From: Leucogyrophana mollusca
Taxonomy: Eukaryota > Basidiomycota > Agaricomycetes > Boletales
DNA: 64,000 nt
Assembly (NCBI GenBank): GCA_021014945.1
Contig: MU266430.1
Location: 29,938 to 93,937, forward strand
Direction of reading: 5' to 3'
The position numbers and the translations under genes were made by a program. Position 1 is the first letter of the stretch. Every line of letters begins with the position of its first letter. The notes below the pieces were generated by a model. That model had not been told where the DNA came from and made no database searches. It saw only the letters and a list, made by a program, of their open reading frames with translations. Shown here one piece after another: positions 12,657 through 24,324 of the stretch.

Positions 12657-13492
12657 CTAGAGCTTGATGCCAAGGCAGAGCAATAGCTCAACACAGCCGA
12701 GCAGCTTGATGACGGCAATAACCGCGGGAGTAAGGATAAGGAGAACGGCAGCCAACAGCCCAGCAACAAGACCGAAAACGACTTGCAGGAGACCAGCGAC
12801 GACAACGCTGGAAAGAACATGAGAAAAGTTAACAGGCAATCTTGGTCGAAAAGAACTCACCAAAGATCAACGAGCAAGGGCAAGACAATGACTTTAACAT
12901 CAACGAGGATGACGTCCAGGAGGCAACCGATGGCAGCAAAGAGGATCTGAATAGACCAGGTGAGACAATGTTGACATTTTCAATAAGGATACTTACGCAG
13001 AGCACACCACCAAGCAGCTCAGCCACAGCAGCAACGGTGAGAATGACTTCGCCTTCAATCGGAGCAAGGATAACTGCGATGTCCGCTCCAATCAAAAGCT
13101 TGAGGCTTGCGGTCGCAGTGAGGAAGCAAGTCTTCAGCTCAGCAATGATGGGCGTGATGTTAGCAGCAGTCGCGTTGGCAGAGTTGATGTATGCTAGTTT
13201 GGTGTTGTCAAACCTAACTACGCATTGGAAGATAGAAGGTTCACTCACTGAACTGCTCGGTCAAAGGCAACACTTGGGCCTGGAGAGTCGTGAGGATGAC
13301 GGCGACAGATGCAGGGGTTTCGTCACGCTGCTCGACACTGCTCAAGGGCAGCGAGGTAACATCCACACCACTGACAGCGGACTCAACCTTGTTGGTAAGA
13401 GCCTGAACATCGGGGGTAGTAGCGGGAGCAGCGTAGGTGAAAGCGCTCAAAGCCGCGGTGAAAATGAGAGAAAGGGTGCTGAAGGAACGCAT
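12657..13492 (-). CDS. Small multi-helix membrane protein, lineage-type
   Basis: Exons 13249-13492, 12997-13193, 12861-12946 and 12657-12807 total 678 nt, 225 aa, all phases fitting. The N-terminus MRSFSTLSLIFTAALSAF is a signal peptide ending near AAP. It is followed by an amphipathic region (TPDVQALTNKVESAV) and at least three hydrophobic segments (ILAPIEGEVILTVAAVAELL; CLLDVILVDVKVIVLPLL; VVFGLVAGLLAAVLLILTP). Families of this layout are abundant in Rhizoctonia solani, usually named only 'transmembrane protein'; this is recollection, not a search. Function unknown. A TATA-like element lies about 112 bases upstream. Confidence 0.82.
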
Positions 13493-13603
13493 TGTAAATG
13501 AGTAGGAGGGGATGGGACGAAAGGGTCGGGAATTAGAGGTGTTGGGATGCGGAGGAGGAAGACGACGAAAAGCCGATGGAGAGATTTGTTACAGCTTACC
13601 ACC

Positions 13604-13610
13604 TTTATAT
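13604..13610 (-). promoter_or_regulatory. TATA-like element of the small membrane protein gene
   Basis: ATATAAA on the minus strand, about 112 bases before the ATG at 13492, in an otherwise GA/CT-rich leader. Position fits a core promoter with an 80-base leader; inferred only. Confidence 0.45.
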
Positions 13611-14550
13611 CTTCAACCTCCTCGGAGTCTTTCTAAAAGCGAGGAGAGAATTTTCGTTTTACATACCATAACATATCTTGCGGCTAAGATCGACCTTCTA
13701 GTCAAAAAGAAGCTCGCTTACCTGTCCCGAACAACGATTCTGAGCGTCCGAATCGGCGATACCAGCAGGCACGTCCGTGGATGCTCGACCAGCCAGCCGG
13801 GCCTTGGCTGGGTAAGCACCTTTGGCCACGTCCAGTTGTTAATGGCCTTATCCCCAGTCAGGTAGACCTTGCTAACAAGTTCGGTATTCAGCGTTATTGA
13901 GGCACGTCCATCCTGACAATACATACATATCTTGAGCTGGGCTACGTAACTCCCGTCAGTGAAGGCCCAGCGATGTCAAGATTGAACATGCGGACTTGGT
14001 GCGGACTCTTAACATAATCGAACTTCGAGAGCTCGAATCAAGCTCAGATAGCGGCAGTTTGAATCTTCTCTGCTCTCGTTTTCCGTCTATTGCCGCGCGC
14101 CAAGACTCGAATGTATCGAGATTATCCCTGGAGTGAGGCTGGAGAGATGCTTTCGACAGCGAAAGCACGCACTACATTATTATGCCACCTACCACTGAAA
14201 CCTCCAACCCGTGTTCCCGCCTTTGGTGTATAATACGTCGATCACCAAGCCTTGAGGTCGACTCTTTAAATCAGCGTTACTGAACAAGGTCCAAATCTGG
14301 CCATGGCCATATACCGTCGATCATGAAGACCAGTCTTGCGGATTGGGATCTTTTGGACACAGTTTCAAATGAAACCTTCGGATCCGATTCACACCCGTCC
14401 GAACGATTCCCGCCAATTCGCTGCGATTAAAATTTAGTTTCTCCGGATGAGTGATCAGTGAATCATCACGTCCATCAACGTGTTCTCGTCTAACAAGGTG
14501 AAGAATACTTGGACTCGTGGATGCTGGCGAGGATCGTTTAACATTATGTG
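13611..14550. other. Intergenic, no gene recognised
   Basis: About 0.9 kb between the membrane-protein promoter and the F-box relic. Only short unsupported frames on both strands; no repeats obvious by eye. Confidence 0.45.
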
Positions 14551-14706
14551 GCAATGACATTGAGTTTGTTTCTACCTTAGCAGCACTGGGGTGACAGGTT
14601 TGATCTGACCGAGGCGAACACGCCAACTTCTTGAGATATATGTAGTCATCGAGTACGCTAGCTATCCTGGGTGTTCCACTCACCCAAGAAGGATTCCGGC
14701 TTCAAC
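14551..14706 (+). pseudogene. F-box/LRR gene relic
   Basis: The stretch aligns base for base with the intron end and second exon start of the F-box genes. It has GCACTGGGGTGAC, the CTGACCGAGGC box and TCATCGAGT..CGC..TCCTGGGTGTTC, matching 17175-17320. Indels have destroyed the frame (TTGATCTGACCG instead of TTTACCTGACCG; extra bases before TAGTCATCGAG), and neither the F-box exon nor the rest of the LRR region follows. It marks an old copy of the family next to the left repeat block. Confidence 0.75.
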
Positions 14707-14719
14707 AGCCCTCCAGCCA

Positions 14720-15720
14720 CATCCGCCCACCACGGCTTCTCGCATCTACACCTATACCCCACCCGGGGGATGGCGATTTGCAGAGGGCCCTAGAGGAGTT
14801 CATTCAGCATGACGTATGATGAGGCTCAATGGGCGTCTTGACGCACACGCGATCCGGTCGCGGATTGCGAGTGGGTCAAGACACCAGTTGCTTGCTGTTG
14901 CTTGCGAGGATCGTCAGTCGTGAAAGAGCCGTGCGAGGAGCAGCGAGCCAGTTCAGTTCCTTATGTAAGTTGGACACACGCTCTAACCACACATCTCCTT
15001 GGTCACATGTGCAGTGCGTCTGGCTATCTGGCGACCTTATCGCGAGTGTGTCAGGATGCTCGATGCTCATCACGGACGTGTCGACTCGTGATCAAGACTA
15101 CCCACGGCTCCAGCTCAAGATCACTCAAGTATTCAAGTATCGTTCCGAGTGTTCAAGTATCCATCACTCCAAGTGCCCGGGTGTCCATTGCTGTACACGT
15201 CCAAGTATGCGTCGTTCCGAGTGAGTTATGCCCTGTGACAGGCGGGGCAGAGCATGTCGTGGAAATTGGTGCAGGGGGATGTCACTTCAGATCGGGCTAA
15301 AGAGGGGAATTCTTTCTGGGTCACGAGTGACTGGTGAAACGCAGCATGGAAGTCGGATCGTGGTGAGACTGTCACTCAGAGCGTGTGATGAGCTCATTAC
15401 AGCTTTGATTAACAGCTTTAATTAACAGTCACAACAGCACTGTGGCTTTTACTCGGGGCCAGCCACACAGGATGGCTGTGTGTCTTGACACGCTCGCTAT
15501 CCGCCGACCACCGGCGTATCGCGGGCGGCTCAAGACAGCACAACAGGCGTGAGCTCATCGACAGAAACGGCGAAACCCAGAGGATGAGATGGCGTTCAAG
15601 ATTCCACTACATCACTGCCCCACCATCAACTCAGTACACCTCCACCCCGTGAATGCATAATCCATCACATCGATGTGATCAGATATTAGTCCCCCCCTGC
15701 CTATATCCACCTCGTACACT
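14720..15720 (+). repeat. Dispersed repeat, copy a (left part)
   Basis: Non-coding sequence found again at about 21340-22320 and in part at 29230-29540. Shared landmarks include GGCGTCTTGACGCACA, GTCAAGACACCAGTTGC, CGCTATCCGCCGACCACCGG and CATCGACAGAAACGG. No protein similarity or terminal repeats were found. It ends near 15720, where sequence related to the 28.3-29.2 kb block in reverse begins. Confidence 0.75.
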
Positions 15721-16465
15721 CACTCCCTAACCCGTTGTGTCGCCGCCTCGCCTGCTGTATCACCACACCAGCCACATTGGGACGAACCGGACACGCTAGC
15801 TCCACCCGTCAGCGTTGGATACATCGATACAATGCCGCAGCCTCAACGAAAAAGGTTTTGGGTGGAAGCCCGCCTTGTCTAGCGACAGCGAACTTGCATT
15901 AACACTCTCCGCGGCGCGTTCATTACCAAAGGTGAATGTACTGTCATCGGTAAGTCTTAATTGAATTAAATCATCCGCGTCCTCGTCTCATCTCGCCCTA
16001 CCAACACGCGGGTATTTGTAGATGGGAGAAGGAAAGTCGGATGCAGCGCCCCAGGATTTGGCATGAGGACTACGGGGGATGACGGGGAAGGCCGACATGT
16101 TGGTGCGGTCTTTCAGTTCTTGCCAATACTCGTCATCTTTACTCCTCGGGTGCTGGTCTTCTTCAGGAACTCCTCGGCGAATCGCGACATTCGATTCAGC
16201 CATTTGCCCGACCACTTTTCCCCCGCATGCTCTCTCGATCTCCACATTAGCCACTATGGTGTATCAGCAGGGGGAGCTCCTTTTCGCCGCACTTGTAGGC
16301 CGGAGGAGGTCTGACTCTGAGGGAGCATCAGCGTCTTAGGTTCGTTCGAGCTTCTGGAGTGCATGCATACTAGCAGATGCGAGCATATAACTGGGATTAT
16401 GAGGTGCCCCGACTTCGGCGGACTCCCGCATCATCGTCTTCTCCCACCACGTCGATTCAGGCCGC
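15720..16465 (+). repeat. Inverted-copy block, partner of 28300-29170
   Basis: The reverse complement of this block matches 28300-29170. Shared landmarks are CACATTGGGACGA near 15773, TTCGAGCTTCTG near 16346 and GGGATTATGAGGTGCCCC near 16392. Within it a minus-strand frame (15988-16254) contains NVAIRRGVPEE, corresponding to NIAIHRGVIEE in the other copy, so a small coding remnant has been carried along. It contains no transposition enzyme. Confidence 0.7.
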
Positions 16466-16946
16466 CACGTCCATTTGAATTCGTGGCCAGCCCCTCACGT
16501 CATCACGTCCCTCATCCTACCACGTTCGTTCCGGCGTCATCCAGTCAATGGGGAGCGGGACGAGGCACGACCAGGAAGGTGATCGACAGGTTGAAGTAGT
16601 CGACAGAAGGTGCTTTCTTCGAGTGGGGAAATTCGGTCGTACGGGTCGACGATGAGGTCTTTGGGCGGCATTGGCATTGGCGACCGCATCTACGTACCAT
16701 TCAATGCGTCTAACGCGTCGCGTCGCATCCACGAGGACAGTCCATAGGATTCTCCGGAGATAAGGGTATCATCGTTGGCAAGTCTTATGTGTTGACGGAA
16801 GTTGAGTGAGATGGAGGGGTTACGCAAAAAATAATAGTTATTTCTGGTTCTGGAATTATCAGATTTATCTTGCACCTTCCAGTCGCGACTCGTGACTGGC
16901 GACTACACTCGAAGTTCTACGTCTAATTGTTGGCTAACACTCAGCA

Positions 16947-18547
16947 ATGCATCGTGCGCTCCGGGTGTCTGAAGTCCTTCGCATAATTTGTGAGGGCTCA
17001 GAGAAAAGCAGTCTACTCGCCGTCGCCAGGACATGTCACACGTTTTGCCCAGTTGCTCTGGATGTCCTTTGGGCAGAGTTGGACAACGTCCTCCCGCTCC
17101 TCAAATGCCTGCCGCCTGAATTTTGCGCTGAGGAAGAAGGCTCGCTGGTGAGTATTATTTAATACTCCATGCAGCAATGGCACTGAGTATGGTTCTACCC
17201 TACCAGCACTGGGGTGACGGGGTTTACCTGACCGAGGCAAATAGAATTAACTTTTTGAAATATAGTCATCGAGTCCGCTCGCTCTCCTGGGTGTTCTATT
17301 CACCTGAGAAACTTGAAGCTTCTGGCCTCAATATCGATCCAAAAGTCCTCCAGATGTTTTCTGTGCTTGATTGCACAAAATCGCCATTTCCATATCTGAA
17401 ATCATTTTACTGGTCCGACGATCGCGAGGAGAATATTCCTTTCATTAACTTGTTCATTGGACCATCTCTCCTCGATCTCCGCCTCAGATTTGACAACAAA
17501 CCCGGACCCTTGCGGTTCTTGTTTTTGTCAACGTTGAGCTGGAGGTGTCCACAGCTCAAGAGCCTTCGTGAAAGCAAGACACGGGATGAGGATGAAGCTA
17601 CCACTGCTGTATTCTCCCAGGCGCTGTGTGGATTTAGGCACCTTGAACGGTTGCACTGCCACCAACTCGAGGAGAATGCGTGGGACCACATCCTTCAGCT
17701 TCCATCATTGGTAGATTTGGACGTTGACGTTGCCTCATTCTCGTTGTCGAAGTTTCTACCGACATCTAAAGTGTGCCGTGGTGCCCTTTCCCCCAACATC
17801 CGCAGCATCCGCTTGGTGTGTCTAGACCACGAAGCTGCCGCAAAGCTCCTAGGATGTATGCATATAGCACCTCACAAGTTCGATATCTGGATACGTTTAA
17901 CCTCTGCCGGTGAAAGACCAGCTCTTTTTGATGCTCTATCACAACATTGTGACCATCGCTCTCTGCAGCACATCACGATCTTGAACTTGCAAATATCTAG
18001 TGACCCCACATTCTTCATATCCATCCGAACTGTTCAGCCTTTCTTCTGCTTTACTGCCTTGCGGACTCTCGTGTTCTCGGGCTCGCTCTCATCCTCGCTT
18101 AATGACCATGCATTGTCGGAGATGGCGAATAGCTGGCCGCTATTGGAGAAATTGCACCTTGGGTACTGGCAAACACCATCGAAAATCACCTTTCAGGGAC
18201 TCGCCAGTCTTGTTGACAGATGCCCCAGACTGCACGACCTACAAATCGGAATCGATGCCAGAGAGCTCGCCTCTTTTGGTCTGCAGGATCTAAGGCGTAT
18301 CACACCCAATCACACCATTCGCCAACTTGATCTTGGAAATTCGCGCCTCGACAACCCGACGGAGGTTGCACTACGTTTGTTCGATCTCTTCCCTGGGCTG
18401 GAGAGGATCGTTGCGAGCAAAGAGGGGTTCATTGGAGAACCTGGGTTCGAGCAGTGTTGGGAATTGTGGAGACAAGTAGGAGGCCATCTGAGGGCGTTCA
18501 GGATGATGCGAGAACAAATAAGATGGAGGGATCAGCAGGCCACGTGA
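16947..18547 (+). CDS. F-box/leucine-rich-repeat-like protein F1
   Basis: Predicted substrate-recognition subunit of an SCF-type ubiquitin ligase. Exon 1, 16947-17147, gives the F-box-like module MHRALRVSEVLRII through ALDVLWAELDNVLPLLKCLP. A 59-nt intron (17148-17206, GTGAGT to TACCAG) is followed by exon 2, 17207-18547. Total 513 aa. The rest is made of irregular LRR-type repeats (LKSLRES, LERLHCHQLE, LEKLHLGYW, LHDLQIGIDA), a layout common in expanded Agaricomycete F-box families. Acceptors nearer the donor would break the frame; the TACCAG acceptor keeps phase 0 in all three close paralogues. Its 3' flank is similar to those of the genes at 24325 and 32614. Target protein unknown. Confidence 0.85.
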
Positions 18548-21319
18548 GAGCTTGATCGAGCTGTCCACATAGCTGGCGGTGAGTACTACTGCTCGGCAAG
18601 CTTCAGACATTTGAACGTGTGTTAACCCGTCTGTTCCAGGTGATTGTAGTTGAAATTGTGCTCGGGCGGTTGGGGTGGATGACATCGAATTGGCATTAGC
18701 AATGCCCAAGTACCCTATTACTAGAGCTGCGAAGTTGTTACAGCACGTCTACGTCCCTCGTGCAGTCCAAGGTTTCTCCACTAACCATAGAAACATGCAT
18801 GCGATGTCATTGTCATTGGAACGATTAGTGCTACCATCCATCGTGAACCGTGTCGGCGGAGAACTGTCACAGAAGCGTGGAGCGTCCGTTGCGCATCTCC
18901 GCATTGTCGTTCGTTGCGGAATGTCGCGTCGCTACTCAACTTCTCTCCGCGTCGTCGAGCCTCGGGCAACTGACAATCTTGTCGATGAGTTGTACTCCAA
19001 GTAGCGTATCGTCAAGAACGTCAGAACAAGGGCCTCTGGGATGCAGAGTCCCAAATGTGAGACTCAAGAAACCTGCCTGCGATTCGCGAACCAACCAAAA
19101 ACCGCCTTTGAAAGCACTCGTGAACTCCGCTAGTGCACTCTCCCTGACATTTGTTAACTCTGCCACAGACGTCGTGTGCTGAATGTGGATGCGAACACCG
19201 ATCTTTGTACCCCACACGATGCCCATTTCCGTGAGGTTATAACTGCCTGGGATGACAGCGGGAATGGCACGAGGGGATGGCGAGGGATAACTGTATGGGA
19301 ACCTGGGAGAGATAGTGAGGAGTGAATTAATAGCCTCGTGCGAGGGCTGGCGTGATAGATTGCGTGAAGCCCGGCATGATGGGATAATGCAAAGGGTTGT
19401 GTGACAGGATAGTACAAAGACTGGCGCCGTGGGATAGTGCGAAGGCTGGCGTGATGGGATAGTGCGAGGGCTGGCGCTGTGGAATGGTTCAGGGTCAGTG
19501 CAGTCAGGTCGTGAGTGAGGTCGTAAGTGGACGAGGTGGGTATTGACTGGACGTTGGCGGGTTGTGTGCCTTCTCGCGATATATTGTTATGTGCATGGCC
19601 GTGCGGACGATGGACGTGCGCCCGGCGGGGGAGGGCAGGTCTGTGGATGGCGGGGGAGGGCTCTCAGTGACTGGCGAGGATGGTGCTCGGTGAATGGATG
19701 GGGAAGTGTTCTGGAACATGGTTACAGGGTGTCCGAGGAACTGGAAACCTCGGAGATAACGGGAAAGGGACTGGTGACATGAGAGTTCGTGGGAGAGCGA
19801 GTATGGGCGGAGAGCGAAGGCGTACAATGGCTGGAGGGAAGGCACTTTGCCCGACCTGAACACCGAGAGTGTGTATGCGCCGTCTCATGAGAAGGACGAA
19901 GAAAGTGTTGGGGCAATGGTATTCATATGGTGCGGAGGGTTATCTGCAAGCAATGAAAAGCGCTGGCACGGAAGATTGATGTGACGTGGCAGCGCACAGT
20001 TGGCCTGGGCGGGAGGGCTGAAAAGGCAGTATGTCCCAGAATGTCGGGCGAATGTTCTGTTATTTGTTCTGTTGCTGGGCTGCTTGCCACGACGGTTGAT
20101 GTGGAGCCTGAGGGTGTACAGTTAGTATGGAATCTGTTTAGTAAAACACAAAGTACAGCACTAACCGCTGGCGATGGCGATTGATCTCGCGAGTTGATGC
20201 GGCGGGATCTTGAGACCCAACGGGACTTAAGGCAGAGTGCAAATACATGTAGTGGGATCCGGGGCCTGGATCACCATCCAATGGGATGGGATGGGGTGCC
20301 AGTGCGTACGCAGGAGACATTGTGCCGATGTGCCGATCGCGGTGGACTTTGCAGCTGAGATGCCGATGTGTGCTCTGGGAAAACCGGTGATTGCAGTAGA
20401 ACCTTACGACGCAGTAGAGGACCTTGAACCCGAGGTGACGCGCCGGGGTCGTAAAGTCGACGGGATGCAATGTCGGGCGGGAAGTCAACGGAATGCCATG
20501 CTATTCCGATACATCGTGTGGGCTCCTGAGGCGAAGCGTCGGGTACGATCGGGCCTATGCTGGGCAGCCGTGGCGAAGTCTTAAGCCGCAGCAAGGGAAT
20601 CGTGAACTACTGAGGCGATGCCTCGAGTGGACGTAACAGCATCCTGGGACCGGTGGGCAACGCGATGCGATGGCGATGGGGTGTGAGACGGTATGTGAAT
20701 GCCTGATGGATGGAATGTATATCGACTGGGATGTAAGCCGTCTGGGTGAGGCGGAACTATTCGGTCTGCGGTATATCGACCACGCCGTTGATTTCCCCTC
20801 GTCCGGCACCACTGGAGTACTTGCCAGCCTTACACCCTCGTCGGTCCTGTCACACATGACCGGGGCTGGTAGAGGGCGCTGGTGCCGAGGGGGGATTTCG
20901 GTGGTGCGTATGCCTGCTTACACAGCGGGTGTGCGTGGTTGCGTACAAGGCGGGTGTGTGGGCTTACTGACACAGCGGAAGAGGGGCAGTCATGGAGCGG
21001 AAAGTTGACGCCCTGCCACATAATTATGTAGACGGTGCTCCGCCATGGAAGCATATAGACAACGCTTCGCACCGGAACCAGACGACGCCCCGCCACGGAT
21101 GGAGAAGGGGAAAGGGACGATGACCGATGATGTCAGTACTTATCACCGGCAGTGGTAGTAAGCCTTGCACCGTACGTTTATCAGCGTGGATTCGTGCTGG
21201 CAGGGTGGGTTTATCGGCAGACGTTCACATGTTTCATGTCACGGAACTCCACTCTGCAGCTCCACACGCAGTTGATAGTAGCTCCAGCGCTGCAGATGCG
21301 TGCTCACAGCATACGCTCG
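18548..21319. other. Gene-poor spacer with GC-rich low-complexity DNA
   Basis: 18548-18660 is the 3' flank shared with the other F-box genes. The remainder has only short unsupported frames, G-rich tracts (19590-19800, 20660-20700) and the minisatellite at 19340-19500. No gene recognised. Confidence 0.5.
19340..19500 (-). repeat. Degenerate minisatellite, about 25-nt unit
   Basis: Successive units resemble GATGGGATAGTGCGAGGGCT. The same motif in reverse complement (CAGCCT..GCA..TATCCCATC) recurs at about 22680-22810 and 30930-31080 inside the dispersed repeats, so the array is oriented opposite to those. Confidence 0.65.
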
Positions 21320-24300
21320 TACGCACCTCCCCGCTCCCACACCTGCACCACAGCTTCTTGCATCTACATTAATACCCCATCCGGGGGATGGCAATCTGCA
21401 GAGGGCTCTATGGGAATGAGTAGAGGGTTTAGATAGTCTGACGATAAGCAAAGGCGTCTTGACGCACATGCGATACGGACAGCATATTGCAAGCGCGTCA
21501 AGACACCAGTTGCTCAGCGGGGAGGGTCATCGATCGTGAAAGAGATATGCTGGGAGTTGTGGTGCCAGGACTCAGCTGAGTATATATGTATTATGTAATC
21601 TAGACTCACGCTCTGACCAGGACTCACACGTCCTGCTTTCTGTGTGCAACGGTTGACCACAGCGGCCTCACAGGCCTGACGAGACTGACGAGTCAGTTGG
21701 TGTCTCGATCCACGGGTCACTCAATTGCGAGTTGGTCAGGATGCTCGTAACCTGGACGCCATGTCGACGCATGATCGAGATCACTCAAATGTCCTAGTGC
21801 CGTATCCATTACTCTAAACGTCCAAATATCACTCCCCATCACTCCCAGTGAGCCAAGCCCTGACAGGCGGGGCAGAGTTTGGGCAGAGCGTGTCGTAATG
21901 AAAGGAGATTTCAGTTGAAATTGGGAGGGAGGGAGCCGTTCTTCCTAGGTCACGAGTGACGAGTGAATGACACCTTGCTTGTAAGTATGATCATGATGAG
22001 ACTGCCGCTACGAGCCTACGACAGCACCTTGACTTTTACTCGTGACCACAGGATGGCTGTGTGTGTTTTGAGACGCTCGCTATCCGCCGACCACCGGCGC
22101 ATCGCGGGCGACTCAAGACAGCACGACAGGCGTGAACTCATCGACAGAAACGGTGAGATCCAGAGGACGAAACGGTGTTCAAGGTCCCACTATATCAATG
22201 CCCCACCAAGACCTCGATCCACCTCCACCCTACGGATGCATGATCCATCACATCGGCATGATGAGATATCAGGTATCAGACACCACATATCGGTCCCCCT
22301 GCCCATATCCACCCTGCTTTATTCCAGATTGAAGCTCGTCTCGTCGCGTCTCAGGATAGGGATGCACTTTCCCTATGTTCCCTTTTCCCGTCTCCGTGTT
22401 CATTGCTACTTTGCACCTCCCCGCTCCCAGTTCGTTCCTGTCTGATCCGGTGACGTGACGGTTGCCTTCGTGTCGTGTCTCCCCCGGAAAAGTCCACACG
22501 ACGGCCCCGAATGCAAGCGACGGATCGCGATCGTACAATAAAGACCTGCATATCGGTATTCCACATTCGTCGTCACATGACACAGAGCATCATCGTCCCC
22601 CCACACACATCCAGTCGAGATCCTGCCTTGTCCATTCACGACTTTGCTTACCATTTCACCGCGGTGATCTTAAACTATTCTAAGGCGCCAGCCTTTGCAT
22701 CGTTCCACAAGACCAGCCTCCGAGCTATCTCATCACATCGACCTTCACACTGTCCCGCAACCCCAGCCTTGCCAGTCTTTGCATTATCCCATCATGCCAG
22801 CCCTACACGAGCAAATCGGGAAGATCATCCCTTTCGCTGGCATCACACTTTCTGTGTTGGATGCATGTCGCCTGCTCCGCCTGTTCACAGGCAGCCGCTC
22901 CTGTGGCCTGGACAAGTGCGGATACGTCGTTCCCTAGGACTTTCGCTCTCGTTACTCGCAGGGCACCCTTCTTCGTGGTTCTGAGGACATTGACCCCCGC
23001 CGTTATCAGCATCCACTCATCGTTCTTAGAAATACACTCGCAGTTTTCAATATATATACTCCGCCTCTTGATCATCTTCCTCGTACTGCTCGGTCAGCGC
23101 CATGATGAATCAAATGAACTCGACCCGAGTTGTCTTGCGTGTGGCTATCATTGCCGGTATGCCTCTTGTCGTTTTATGGTGGCCCAAGCAACCGTTCAAA
23201 ACCAACCACGTTCCCGTCGCACCAACGTCCGTGCCCTCCCACTAATTCAGTTGCCTTTATGGCCTCGATCTCGAGTCCTTGCAGTGATGGTGCTATCGAC
23301 CGTTTCAATTCGTTGTCATCCGGCCCGCTCAGCCAAGGAAGTTGTGCGCCTGGAGCAGGTGATCGGGGAGGTGGGTCTGGCAAGAGCAGAAGCTACGAAT
23401 CCAGAGACGAGGGCACGAACACAAGCGGCGGTGCACATTCCCTTAAGAACCAGCTGGTACCTCCCGACATATTTTCCCCCTCAGCAGAAGGGGTTACATG
23501 CAGGCGGCTCTAATACTAATTTATTGAGTCCCCGCCAGTCCCACCATATCATTTCTTCGGAAACCGTATCAAATTAATTCTGTGGCCTGCCCATCACACT
23601 AGCCCGTTCCCCCTAACATATACCACGTTCGCTCGCGTCCTCGAGAGCTCGCTGGTATCTCGAGATTTAACCATGTTCGGTGCATAGGAGGAGCGTGAAC
23701 GCAGGGCGCCTCGCGCTCGCATGGTCAGCAAGGACCCGCTCACCGCGATATTCAAGACCCTCACTGTGGCATTGGCGACCTTCTCAGAGGCTTTGCTCAT
23801 GGTGTACCACCGTCACACTGCAATCGATCCACCTCCACCGAAGGATGGCGCCGCACTCAGCAATTCAGCGTGCACGCCTCCCCAGCTCACGATCTAACGA
23901 TCTAATCGTCTATGCTTCGAGCCCGTGTCGTTGGTTCCTGAAGGTACCTGATCCCACCCCTCTTGCATCATACGACACAGCGCGCTTGCTCTCGAATAAA
24001 TATCGGAGGAGAACCCGAGGGTGCACGAGGATGATGAGCAAGGTTGAATGCCGCCTTCGCAAGTATAGTAGCAGGTACAATAGGTGTCGAAGCCTGTTCG
24101 CTGATGCCCATTTGATGCCCATCCACCCGAACTGCTCGAACACAATGTTAATTGATTGAAGCCTGCTTACTTATGCAAATTCAATGTTTGTGTATCCCAG
24201 CCGCCCGAACAGCGTGACCACTATCACCTGGACCGGACGAGTTAACACAAGTTCAGGCATCAGAAGCTTTCCGGGCAGCAAAACTCACCACCAGCTAGGT

Positions 24301-24324
24301 AAATACTCGACAACTGAATGGTTC
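21320..24324 (+). repeat. Dispersed/segmental repeat, copy b
   Basis: Its left third matches copy a (14720-15720). From about 22300 onward it matches 30490-32613 nearly continuously, with landmarks AGGATAGGGATGCA, CACGTTCGCTCGCGTCCTCG and AATGCCGCCTTCGCAAGTATAG. The homology runs on through the F-box gene at 24325-25922 and its upstream region to about 26150. Reading frames inside are short and not conserved in frame between copies, so it looks non-coding. Confidence 0.75.

Noticed and set aside
18548..24324. Possible transposable element with coding capacity in the repeats
   Set aside because: No reverse transcriptase, integrase, transposase, helicase or DDE-like motif in any frame; only non-coding homology is visible.
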